From: Varroa destructor
Lineage: Eukaryota > Arthropoda > Arachnida > Mesostigmata > Varroidae
Direction of reading: 5' to 3'
DNA length: 64,000 nucleotides
NCBI RefSeq assembly: GCF_002443255.2
Contig: NW_019211457.1
Span: 50,847,880-50,911,879 of the forward strand
The notes beneath the pieces are model-generated. The model had not been told where the DNA came from and did no database searches. It saw only the letters and a program-made list of their open reading frames with translations. Every line of letters starts with the position of its first letter. Within the stretch, counting starts at the first letter, position 1. Made by a program: the position numbers and the translations under genes. This document shows, one piece after another, positions 39,174 to 53,621 of this stretch.

Positions 39174-42100
39174 GCAATAATGGCTTTTCTTGATTATTGA
39201 TCATACTGTGCTGGTTATCGTATGTATTTGAGCGTTTGTTCTACGTGCGTCCACCACTTAGGCAATGGTTAGACGTTAGGTTCGTTGTGTTAACTTGTTT
39301 TTCTTAGTTTGCATTTTTCCCAGCTTTTTACTATCAACCAGAACAAATTGAGTTTTCATTAAAAATATTTATTTGCTACACAAGAGCTTGCTCTATTTCC
39401 TACCCAGCTGGAGGTTAAGCGCTGGTCAGCGGGAAACAAGTCTTCGGCACGGAGCAATGAATCAATATATGAACGACGTTTCACGTCGTTTTTTAAATTT
39501 ATTTAGACAAGAAGTCGACTGGTTGAAAGGTAACATGCTATCTATATGGTAATATAATGGTAACACTACGACATATTTGTAGCCTATTTGAAGTGCAAAG
39601 TTCAATCCTTGTAGTGGAATAAACGAACAGATTACTAATTTAGCATTCACCTCATATTGTCAGGCGGCGTTGTCCTTTATTGAACCTTTGTTATAAAAAT
39701 TATCTTTCTCCTCCGGCACGAAACTATTCTTGCCCGATCACAATAACTATCACAGACTGATGGATAGTATTCTACTATTGCAACTATGTGTAGAGAAGTC
39801 AGTACACAAACTAAATCTACCCTAAGATAAAAAAAAGAACTAACCAAATGGCTAAAAATATGTATTGATTGGAATGTTTTAGAGTATGATATTTAAAAGT
39901 GTTTCAGTAAATGTGATGTACGGAAGAAGTTTACCCGTTGTTTGTGACATGTTTCATATATCAATAGCGTATCTTGTAAGTAAAATTCTTTGTCCTTGTA
40001 ATACGGCACAGAGATAGGACACCACTGTAACCCTACGGAGATGGAAAATGTCTTTGCTAGTAAAGGAGTCCTTTGAATAGTGGAAATTTCGCATTAAGCT
40101 TGACTAAAGAAGTAGTAAATACTAATGTCTCTATAATTCATATAACGTAAAACTTGAATGCTTTCGAATTATGGATATCGATTTTTAAGCGAAACCAGTA
40201 TATCAGCAATAAGGAACGAGATCATTTTGCAGCGCTGAGCTTCTTTTAAACACAATTAAGGCCCTAGAGTCCGAATTAATTGAGTGTTAAATGTAGTTGG
40301 CCTACATATTTAAGGACACAAGGATGTCATCCGATAGTTTTCAATATGTTACGTACAGAATGGGTAAAGCACTCGAAGTGAGTCGGTGTAGTGGTGGAAA
40401 ACTTGCTTCTAATTTACGAATCATAATAGTTAATTTCCTAGACACAGAAAGAGGCATTTTCACTGATTTTGCTTCGAATAGACTCCTGCGCAACATTATA
40501 TTTAACACCCGATATTGACTGTGATACATAGGATAATGAAAAATTACCATATTTTAAGAATAGATAATTATGAAAACTAATTCTTGTACGCATGTTTATC
40601 GCGTCCGCCAAATTTACCGAAACATAAAGAACCTTTAACTATTGCTTTAAATTATTAAAATTTAAAAACTTTAAACTGTTAAAAAAAAAGTTGAATAATT
40701 TAGTAACGAGAATAACGTACACTAAACAAAATATGAATTTAATGTATTTAAAACATTGCTCCCTTAAAGTAGCTTTTCTTATTTTTCACTTCCGCTTCCG
40801 TGTGCCCCTGTCCATCCCCCTGCATTATAGACTACGCGTTATTACGTGTGATCTCTTCGTAATGCATTAACTTTGTAACTATCTATATTTTGATTTATAC
40901 TTTTTGCAACGTTTGCAGAGAAAGGGCAGTACAAAGTTGCAAAAAATGAGCGTATTTATTCGAGGCACTCAAAAATCAGAGGAACAATTTCTGATGCAAC
41001 AGTGTCAGAGCACTTAATCACTTTACGGTGCAATAATGTGGGTGCGAAATTTGGTGCATGGATTACCAGTTCGCTATGTTACGTAATTCTTCTAGTACAT
41101 CGACATTGTTGACATTCTGACAAAGTTATTTCCTGGAGCCATACACAACTTAGAACTCAAAGCCTACTTCCGCGAATATAGGTAGCACCTCGTAGCAGCT
41201 AAATGTACAAGTGAGCAATGTTCAAGATATTGCAACAACGTGTGAGTAGTCCATGTGCGTAGCAGATATACCACCTTAGATATGTTTTTTCCGAGTATTT
41301 AGTTTAATACTATACTTTACTTATTTCAATAAAATTAGATTATGTAGATCATCATTATCAATATGTTTACCGGTACACGGTGGACAGACATATGTATGGT
41401 ATTAATGAAGACGACTTAACTGAGATAGACGTTTATATATTTATTTGTAATCAAATATTGATGACATTCGCATAATTTGAAATGTACTGCCTTACACGTT
41501 TAAGCTATTTCTTTTATTTTTCCTTGAACTGAGTGATGCACTTCTCGGGTTGCTTACCACAGACTATTTCCAGATTTTTTTCCAGCAGTATAAGTGTTAA
41601 TTCTTTGCCTTCACATTTTCTTGCTGCGCTCAGTTTGTTGCCTCGTTGCACGCAAGTCCTTTGAAAAAAAATAGCGTATCATACAACATTAACTAAAAGC
41701 CAATGGAATATATATATATGGAATACCACATAAATAATTAAATTGGAAACTGCTTTTTCTAACACTGTAATCAAATTTACCGTAGTAAATCAATAAAAAC
41801 GCTATAATCAAATTTATCTAGCGTCGAATCGTTTGTTGCAAACTGAAAGCCTATGAAAGCCTAGCGAATGGCTTAAGCCTTAACAGAGTAGGTTTTAATT
41901 AAGCTAAATGATTGATCTCATTGATCACACAACGTTAATACATAGTATTGTGAGAAGCATGGAAATTTAAAAAATGTAGCGTGCCGCATTATTTTTCGAA
42001 CGGGCACGCAGAGAATACGGCGAGTGCAAATGACAATGAGAAGATTGCCGATCCACGAATCTTTGAGGGGTGTAATTGTTGGAAAGCTCTAATGGAACCT

Positions 42101-44432
42101 ATGAAGCCCATCTTATGGCAAAAAAACTCAAGTAACCGTGCAATATGATAACTGAGGTTGAAGTTAGATACTTATCATTTATTATAGATATGCGGTTATA
42201 ACTAGAACGTAACTAGCTTTAGAATTTTTCACAGAAATAGATTGAGCTAAATAAAGGATATCCTCAAGTACGGATCAAGCATAGCAGACTTGTAGATGGA
42301 TGGCACAAATATATAATTTTGCATATATTTCGTACACTAAAAACTTGTCTTTAGTCATCTGAGATAATCAAAAAATCTGCTGCTATCCGGAGCCTGAACG
42401 CCTCGCAGAGATAATGGCGCTCAACAGATCGCAACTAGCTGGATCTTCTACAAATCGATAAAAGCATAGAGAAGACCTGACGCTGTTATTCAATTATTTT
42501 TCGGACTAAATAGTTGTAGATCACTTTCGACTTACAACGCGCTCGTACAACTGGAGAAAGGACAAAGTGTTTACTGCGTACGGCTAAGGCAACTTGAGTG
42601 TATTTAAAATGTTTTCGTATATCATCCGCTACACTTCAATCTGTTAAGCCACCGAAAATAAATCGCTAGAACAAAAAAAAGTCAATATCACAGAGTACCT
42701 GAGCGATTAATCAGCTTCGTTAATCCTGAGTAGCAGGAATGACAGAGTTTCTCTATGAACGTTTGCGGTTTAGATAATACGCGAATGATTACAATCCATT
42801 ATGCAATTAGACTGTTCACGCCGGGCGTTTTAAAGTGGAGGTAAACAATAATCCAAATATCGTACCTCGCCCGATATTGCCAATCGGTTTCCATAGATCT
42901 GATTTGGTCTTATGAAAATTGCACCGACAATGCTATAATAACCCTTTTTTTTATAAGAGGCAGTATGGATCTACCGGGTTGCACTCATTAAGTGAATCCA
43001 ACCTCTTGGGCGACTAGTAGGACGACAGCTAACCAGGTAGCCTCTGGAAACGCTGCAGTATTGGAAAGCAAACTACCAGCTAATTTGGAAGCAGGTCTTC
43101 CACAAGCCTTCATAAGATATAGGTCTTCAGCAAGAGTACGACGCCGCTCCTAAACAGAAATACCATAAGTGTTCACGAAGCAGATCGAGTTTTTGTTGTT
43201 CTAAAAGAGTAAGGTATCTACGCGTAAGAATTTCATCAAAACAACAGATTTAACGTGGCTCAAAAAGATCAATGATTCGGTCACTAAGAAGGCCAAATAA
43301 TCAAAGCGATTAGGGTCAGTATCTTTAAAAAAAAATCAAACTAATCGACAATGTGAAGTCTGTTCTTCTAAAGGCGGTCGAGATCACGATCTTCAGCAGC
43401 CTCTGTACTTTAAAAGATCGAAGTCAAAATTATCAGGGAAAGCCAATTCTCGACCGTCAAAATGGTCATCGCCAGTCCCACGCATAGGGTTTCCTCAAAC
43501 TTCCCATTCATTCATTTCACCACGGAACTTAGCTAAGAATGCAGACCCTTGAGCTTCTGACCTAACGTCTAAGTTGAAGCTTACCCGTTGTCCGAGGACA
43601 GAAAAAAGCCTATTAAAATTCCCTCAAAGTCACACCTAGCCAATTCCGGAAAGCTTTCAACACCAGTTTTAGGAAAAAAGCTTTATTTATTGGTTGGAGA
43701 GCGTTACCGCTTCGCGTTTATTGCAAAACGTTTATCGATTCGCCTAGCACCATGCAGTCCCAACGTACTCTCGTTTAAGAAGCCGGCTAGACTGTGTGCC
43801 TAACCCTATCCGGAGAAGCGCAAATTAATTTCACCCGAGACCCAAAATGTTCTGCTATCAGCAAGCGCATACATTAGCCAATCTACAAATATGCACCTGC
43901 TAGTGGCGCATATAGTTATATTTTTTGGTTGACATTGGTGTCATTGGAAAGCTAATTTGGCAGTGGTAAATGTAATAAAATTATTGGAATATCTTTAAGA
44001 CTCACGGCAGAGCGGTTAGAAAGCGAAATTTAAAAAACACACTTAATTACAATGAAAGCATAAATATAGCCCAAACTTACAAAAAAGTGGGCTGCTATAA
44101 AGCTATATATATCTATATAAAGCTGCTATAAAAGAGGTGTTATAAAAAATGATTTTTATTACAAAGATGCTTTTATTGTTTTCGTTCTGAAAATTGCGAT
44201 GCAAAAGGCATCCCCAGTAGTAACCGACCAGTTACAAAAAGGTTGCCATGTTATTATTAAGAGACTAACCATCAAACACCAAATAGTTTTGAAGCATTTG
44301 AAAAAACTGGTTAAAAAATAGCTCGATGTTTGAGTGTCACACGAACTGAGAGCCAAAAAAATTTGCTCGACCATATATCTATATGCGAAATTCAGGGAAA
44401 TGCAATAAAATCAAAATATTCGGGTCATGAAA
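38918..44432 (+). repeat. Segmental duplication, copy 1 (direct)
   Basis: Matches 58914-63154 in the same orientation. Identity by eye is about 91% over the CPEB coding part and rises to about 97-98% near 43000-43450 and 44360-44430. Copy 1 contains about 1.27 kb more in total: blocks near 39514-39595, 39640-39925 and about 43457-44359 are missing from copy 2. The left end is inside CPEB coding sequence, so this is not a complete mobile element; no terminal repeats were seen. Apart from the CPEB tail and its 3' UTR, it holds only coding-like fragments (see findings). Confidence 0.92.
42990..43415 (-). pseudogene. Minus-strand coding-like fragments, unknown family
   Basis: Reading the minus strand gives short protein-like runs in shifting frames: EAAEDRDLDR near 43395-43425, DEILTRRYLTLLEQQKLDLL near 43170-43232, then after a TTTAG splice-like site RRRTLAEDLYLMKACGRPAS near 43085-43145 ending in a TAA near 42990. 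The same runs survive in copy 2 (about 62610-63040) with few changes. Frames are broken by stops, and the only introns that would join them are far too short, so a decayed gene or retro-copy is more likely than a working one. I do not recognise the family. Confidence 0.3.
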
Positions 44433-47400
44433 AGTGATCTCATAAGAGGGTAATGCGCGAATAAGGAAAAATGAATATAACTCACAATCTATGGCAAAGC
44501 CCAGACGGATACGAAGAAGGATGATGCTCTATTTTTTGTGGGATTAAACAGTTGTGCATTATAAATTTCTGCCGTCTGGCAAGCTGCGTGATTTGGGTTT
44601 CTACCGTAAACAATAACAGGATTACAAGAAGCCATTGAAAAAATAATCACTTGTATCGCTCTCTGCAAAACCCTCGTAATGGTGTTAATCTTGCTTCAAT
44701 GGGTATTATTTGTCACAGTTTTTCGCACGTAAGTTCTAAAATTATGGATATATAGCATTACGAGAAAATTATAAAAGATCATAGATCCAAAAAACGCAGA
44801 TTTTGTTTAGTTAGATTATATATATATATATATATAAATAGTCTCACTAAATAAACAATATTTTTGATTTTTCTTGAAAGCGATCAATCCTTTTTCGACA
44901 ACCTAATGTTTCAATATATTCAAAATCCACGCAGATTGCATCATGGACTGTTGCGAAATCTATCCTTATGCCAATTCCTATACAATAAGAGTCGGATACA
45001 TTATACTTTAATATAAAACAGTTAGTACAAGCAACATTTTTTTAACAAATAAATAATTAAACGGCTGTAATAATGTAGAAAGAAATTAAAACCGTTAAAT
45101 CATTCATATATAAAACGTGTTCCAAACGAGATTACACAGAAATATTATGTATTGTCGAAGCGATCGAGTAAACCTAGGTTTTCTACTTTTAATTCATGTT
45201 CGAAACGTGATAATTTTTAGCGGAAAGATTCTATCAAGATTGGGCAGTAGCCTTTTTGTTGTATGGCTACATCTTCAGCAGTAAAAAAATGGTCGTGCTT
45301 GTTTGATTTCTATTAATAAAGCTTCTACAAAAGTGGTTTTGACATACATTCAAATTGAACATGATTACCGAGTATTCTTAGACGGACGATGTATATCCAA
45401 GGCACCCCAAGCGATTTTATTTCGGACAAACATATATAGCCATAAATAAAAATGAGCTACTGTTCGCACCTGTTTTCAACAGATATAACTTGCATTGTCT
45501 ATATACTTAGTACGCTTTGGGGACGTGGATTTTGTTTTTTGCACAAATACTTTATGCACAATTGATGCTGATAGTATTTCACTGAATTAGGTAAACAGTG
45601 CTTTTTGGAGTCATTCATAATTTTTGATGCTAAATTTTTATTCCGTTCAAGCACGATCAACTTATAATATAATAATTACATTGGCTTCTCGGAGTCGTTC
45701 AAGCTTCTATCTACAGATGGAAGTCGTCCACTCCGGTCCTGAGGCTCTTTTACTATCAAATGGACAGTTTAATTCCATTTGTCAAACATTAAAAAGGGTG
45801 GGATTCCGCTGCTGCAGGACCTGCAAAATAGGATGGGTGTAATAAGAACCTCCCAATGGAGTTGTTGTGTGGAGGCTTTGACGATTTTTGTCGTATGTGG
45901 TTTGACAATGTCATGAAAAAGGATGATTCTATTTATCTATAAGCTCTTTTTCTTTTTATAGTTACATTCAACCAATGCCATTGCAATATATGCAAATCTC
46001 TGGCGACCTTCCTCTTCTTCTCATACGTTTCCCCGTGTTTGAGATCCTTTCAGCTCTGTTGAGGATAATCATCTTGTTGAGGTGGAGAGGATGTAACCGT
46101 GGGGTTAGGCGTACTTCCTGTAACAGGCATGCCGAAAAACAATGACACAACTGTAAAACAAAAAATTTCTTGGAGAAACTTCGTCTAACACACGAACATT
46201 AGCATTCCATCAGTGCCAACAATGTGCAGAGAATGATGTTTTTATTCCTTTTGAATAACAACTACCATATTTATTTGTTTCCTAAAATTATCCACAGCAA
46301 CAGGGGACGTTCCTCGCATAGACTGCTCTAAGCTCCGAAGACCAAACCATTGTTTAATTAAGTATTCGTCTGGATGTCAGCTTTACGCACCGTGAGCAAT
46401 ATTTTAACATAAATTTGCGTTTATCATACTCCTATTAGAACAGAAACAATTAACAAAAACTTGGATTGTCTGTGTGGGTTGACTGTAAACACTCTTAAGC
46501 GAATTCTTGTGGGCAGTAATTTATTACATTTATCGTGGCAGAATTTCGTATGGGTAATATACTTGATTATTTTTTAATCGATCTTCTATATCGAAGCCTG
46601 GCTTCGTCAATGCCGTTCTGATAAAATGTTTTCTCCGGATCTGTATGCCGACAATTTATTCGCATCGCCTATCCCACTACTTCACTCACATTTAAACATT
46701 ACTCTTCTAATAGGTGTGAATCTATCACAAAAAAGAAACAATTTCTAAGCAAATAATGTATTTTATTTAAAGTGAATAGCTATCGTTCTCTTGCAATGTA
46801 GGGAAGACGTCATATAAAAAGGAAAACGCTTAATTTTGACATAATAGACCATAGATGGTGATAAATCTGGTTTCCACCAGACAAACAATGGATATCAGCA
46901 ATAATAAGTGTCGCTAACCGTGTTCCACACAGATCGGTCTAGCGGGAGCTGTGTGTAAACATATGTTCATGAAAAAACCTTTGTAGTTGAAATCAGTCAT
47001 CGATAAGGAATTGACGATTGGCAAGAGCTACCTCAATGCAGTTTGACTTATATCACTGAAACAGAAATGCGACTTAACGAAGTATCCTATTTTTGTCGAT
47101 AAATATAATTAAACAGCTCTAACATTTGCCTAACAAGATAGTGCTCGTCTGCTTCAAATTTATTCAACGTCTTCCGGTTCAACAGGATCGCAGCGCATAA
47201 TACGCCTTTACCTAAACAAAATGTTCATCAAAATATATAAATCAGCTTATATATTGTATATCGATAATACAGATGTTTGTATCTTTCTAAATGATAATAA
47301 AAATGTTTCATATCTTAAAGGAACTGAAGATTTACTAGAAATATTGCTTTGAGCAGAGAGTACAACTCGAACGATCAATACTCATATAACTATCTAACTA

Positions 47401-48077
47401 TACAGGAGGTCAAATCGGATCCACCGACTTCATATTTAGAGTACCCTATAATCACTACGAGGTTACGTGTCTAAATCAAAATTATTAAAGGTCAACCACT
47501 ATTGGTCATATGTCTATAATGAATAGGTGCGCATTCGTATTTGTGAAAAGAAAGTTCTCGATCTGAAATAACTTAATTGTCGTACACACTACGAGATTGC
47601 ACGTCGCTTCACTAGATGAGATGCTCTATAGGCGGTATATCAGTATAAAAGTCACACTAATAATCATAGTAATAATAATAACGCTGGTAGGCACTTGTAA
47701 CAAGTGAGTTTCAATCTTCATCATACACGTTTGGCTTTAGATCTTTGCCCATACAAGCTTCTGCAGGCGAACATATGCGAGTGCTGATGCATCAAGTTGG
47801 TTCAATTTAAAGATGTATAAGTTATGTTTTCTAACATGAAGTAAATGTATTTCAGAATTTTCTGATAAGGCATGTATAAGAATAGAGCATACGCTCATTG
47901 GTGTAGGTTATCAATGTAGCTTTGGGAAAATTAGCTTGTTCAATTAGCCCAACGTGGAGAAAAGAGCTGACATTTAGCCAATTCAAAATTCCTGAAACCA
48001 TCCTAGATATCTTTCGACCACTGGACAATTTCACTAACGAAAATTAATTTTTCTAGGGCTGTTGAGTAACCATTCGC
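44433..48077. other. Non-coding stretch downstream of the Hox gene
   Basis: AT-rich, with a (TA)n at 44817-44837. It holds the first arm of the inverted repeat (46344-47189). The part just below 48078 is the presumed 3' UTR of the minus-strand Hox gene; a possible AATAAA on the minus strand lies near 47157. A short open frame after a CTACAG site near 45717 was noted but is unsupported. Confidence 0.45.
46344..47189 (+). repeat. Inverted repeat, arm 1
   Basis: The reverse complement of this 846-base stretch equals 63155-64000 at every place I compared, including both ends. It continues beyond the window on the other side. Contains no coding sequence. Confidence 0.93.
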
Positions 48078-50149
<2,072 letters not shown>

Positions 50150-53100
50150 CTATGAGAAAACATGAAATGTAATTTAGTGTGCCGCCAAAACTTGATTAAA
50201 CGTTCGTTTTAATTCAGTACATAATAAATTTATCTAATTGAGAGTAACAAATAATGTGGCTGCTGGGCCAAATGTGTGAACATTTCTGTGTGTAACCACG
50301 CTTGCATTAAGGTCGCTGGATATCATAAGAACGAATCTCTTCCCTAACGAACCAGACAGGTGAAGAATTAAGGTAAGAACACCCAAAGTATGGTATAGGG
50401 GCCAATGATTAGATTCGTACATGACGCTGTCGCCAATTTAAAATTATTCAATTTGTTAAAAGATTGCACAGATTGTCGGCCTGCCTGCCAGTTATTTTTA
50501 TGATTCGTTGATCACATGGGTACAACCTATTATTGACAAACTTACATAGGCGCAATATAATGACTATATAGATAATTTTGTTCCCTATGCATTCTGGGTT
50601 CTCTGTTCGTTGTTTTTTATAAAGTTTTCAAACAAAAACTTCTTCGAAGGTAACCATCTCGCAGCAAACTACAAAGCGACAGAATATTATACGTCATTGT
50701 CGGTTTGCCTACGGCCACTTTATAAACGATGTGCTTACAACTATCATCGGTTAAACACTACGTTTAGCAGTTTGACGGGAGTTTTAAAGATTGAATACTA
50801 GAAAACGCGTTAGTTATCTCAGTAGCAATTTTTTTCGCCTGGCTAACAACAACAGCGCTAAGAAAATCCCTGAAGAAAAGTAGAACTGCAGTAAAAATAA
50901 CATTCACGTGATGAACTTTTCCTGGAATACATACAGCGACAGCCTATTATTATATTCAGTGTTATTATTGTCATTATCATCGCTTTTATTATTACTACTT
51001 TTACGTGGCTACTACTGATAATAGCAATACAGCCTTGTTATAGTTGCCGTTGTGTGTATAAAGAGTTAAGACCGTTCCCCTAAGTAAAACATGTACCGTT
51101 TATATGGCAATGCTATCATAACACCACAGACACCGCAGTCCAGTGTAGAAGCAGCTGACAGCCAGGGAAAAATAGCTCTACTTGAGTTATATATATATAT
51201 GAAGGAGAGCTAAAATCGTTGGGTATGGGTTACGGTCGTTGCGGTTTGGGTTTTGGTTGTTGCTGATGGTGTGCTTGTTGTCTCCATAGGCACGATGGAA
51301 AATGTCAGACATAAATTTTATAGATAAGCATTTCTCCTCGACAAGTTAAAAACAAAAAGCGTCAGAATGAAGATTAAACTAGTGGAAGAAGTATAAGCAA
51401 AGAAAGAAGGGACTGATAGAGCTGGCGGTGCAGTAAGATGTTTGTTGAGAATTAAAACGAATAGCAAAAGTTGATGTAGTACTTCTGTTGAAGAACAAGC
51501 AAATATAAAATGGGAATAACAGAGTGTAGCTAGCAAGTATCGGTAGGTTTTCATCTTGCTAATTATAAGCATTTGAAATTTGGGTCCTTAGGCAGAGCAG
51601 AAAAGGTATAAACGCAGAGATCAGCACCATTCGACGCGATCAACACAGCCTGACGTTGATTCACCAATTCCTTCGTATCCTTCTCGCGTATGTAAAGCCA
51701 TAGGATATTATACAACAGCCAAGTTCAATGAGTAAATTGACCTTCGCGACTTTTCGTATGTTTAGCTTGTCCGATGTTATCATTTACTAGTAGATACTAA
51801 TTCTCAACCGTTGATCTTGACTGGTTGGTCTGACGGACAATGCTGTGCACCTCGTTCGTCCTTCATAACACTTAAGCGTAATGTATTGCGACCTATTGAA
51901 AATGGTCTACCCTTTTTCCACTAGATGCCTTCATAGTGACGGGCCTTACTTGTTCGACACGCAATTTCCATGTAGTTGACAGTCTTGTCAGAGCCACTAA
52001 GTACTGTGATAGAATGAAAATCCAGTTCAAACGAAATTAATTGGATCACTCCATTATCGACAACCGCGAAACAGACGCGGCTACAGTTGGGAAAATATGG
52101 CCGAAGCTTTTAGATCCCAATGAACTGGAGTCAAATCAATTCGTCTGCGTGCGTGTTCTGTTTCATGTTAAGCCGTGCTATTAATTGTATCCTATCAATA
52201 TCCAGCCTCCGACGTGCTAAATCAATCGGAGACAAAAGTTGCGAAAAGAGACGAGCTAAAAACGTCTTCATCATTTTCGAAATTCGTAAGTGATCATATC
52301 TATGATACTGTTTCATAATTTCGTAGGGTTATACTGTATAATCTAATACTTATTTTCGTTTAAGAATTTTGACAAGGGATAATGCTTCTTGCTTGAAAAG
52401 AAAGACCTAAGAGCGCTTGCGTTCAGGTTGAAAAAATGCAGCTAAACTCCTCTAATAGGCCCCGTGCTTCAATACATATCCTCCAGATTTAGGTCAGCCA
52501 AGCACTGAAGTACCATATCACAAATACTTAATGGAATAGACTCCATTCGCCAGTGCTGATAACGACACATGCGACGATCTTTTGACATCGTATGGCACCA
52601 CATAAATCGGCTTTTTATTACAGCAGAATCAGGAGGAATGTATCATCACAAAGGTGACTCTCAAACGCTTCTGGTTACACGTGGAGGGCGACGCGCCTAA
52701 TGCTTACTGAACATACTATAACAGCGATTCAAAAAATTGAGTGGTGCCGTGACATTCTGTCACGTATATTGTTATGACTGCGGTCTCCTGAAGGAGAGGC
52801 GTGCCTCTCCTATTTGCCTTGATCGATTAGGGGACATATCAAACACATCAGAGGAAAACTGAGTACGTTAATTTACGCCAGTAACTTTAGCGTTTTTCGT
52901 AAATGAAAGATGTTCCACTGCTTCCGCTATCCAACTATGTCTCACGTTTGGTATGACTACTGCTGGCGGATTTGTGAAACCTTTGTTGCCAATGAAAGCC
53001 TTCTGCTGTTCGGAGCCAATTATACGTAACCGGAGTTTCGGACGAAATTTTATACAAATTGTATACCGGAGCCATTATTTGGTTCCAGCTGAACCTCAAT

Positions 53101-53518
53101 TTTTTGACCTAACGATACTAGCAAAAAAATATTCGTATTATTACGGCAGTCTTATGCTTGCCTGAAATAACTGGAAAGATTTTGCAAATTCCCTCGTCCC
53201 GAAATTAGCCTTTTATACATTATACAATTTCTTATACAATTATAACCACTTTCATCTAATTTGATTCCATTCATCTGGTCCCACACATATGATTGATAGG
53301 TATAGCCCCTGAGTACTCGTGCTATGACCGCCCTAGCATTGTTGTAGCAGGTACCGATAAAGCTGCTTGTCCAATTCAAGCGAGATTCAATGCATAACAG
53401 ATATACAGATATGTATATTTTTAAGCTGCCGTTGTTTAGATAGCCGGAACCGAATCCAGTGGTCGCTGTCTGTTGCATTTATATTGACATGAATACGGTC
53501 GTTTTCAGACAAACTTAC
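50150..53518 (-). other. Presumed first intron of the Hox gene
   Basis: No coding exon supported. Contains short AT runs (about 51189-51200) and GAA/TTC-rich patches. No YPWM codons were found here on the minus strand by eye. Confidence 0.4.
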
Positions 53519-53621
53519 CTAGTGCGTCGATATACGGCAGAATACGTAAAATCGAATGAGCGTTTAACGACCCCAAGCCATGGTAACATATTAGGAAATG
53601 GTATTCTAACTTTGGGCACAT
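53519..53621 (-). CDS. abd-A: Candidate first coding exon of the Hox gene
   Basis: On the minus strand, an ATG at 53621 opens 34 codons (starting MCPKLEYHFLICYHGLGSLN) and ends CTAG|GTAAGT in phase 1, as the 50149 exon requires. The joined peptide reads LPYIDALG-SAF, which aligns loosely with the abd-A segment PWM-x-DWMGSPF that follows the hexapeptide in other arthropods. If real, the YPWM motif is degenerate and the N-terminus very short (333 residues in total). The open frame extends 5' of the ATG and the donor is strong, but a 34-codon frame can arise by chance. The true first exon may be elsewhere. Confidence 0.35.

Noticed and set aside
43588..43803. 71-codon plus-strand frame in the block missing from copy 2
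   Set aside because: No domain, no splice context and the block is dispensable in copy 2.
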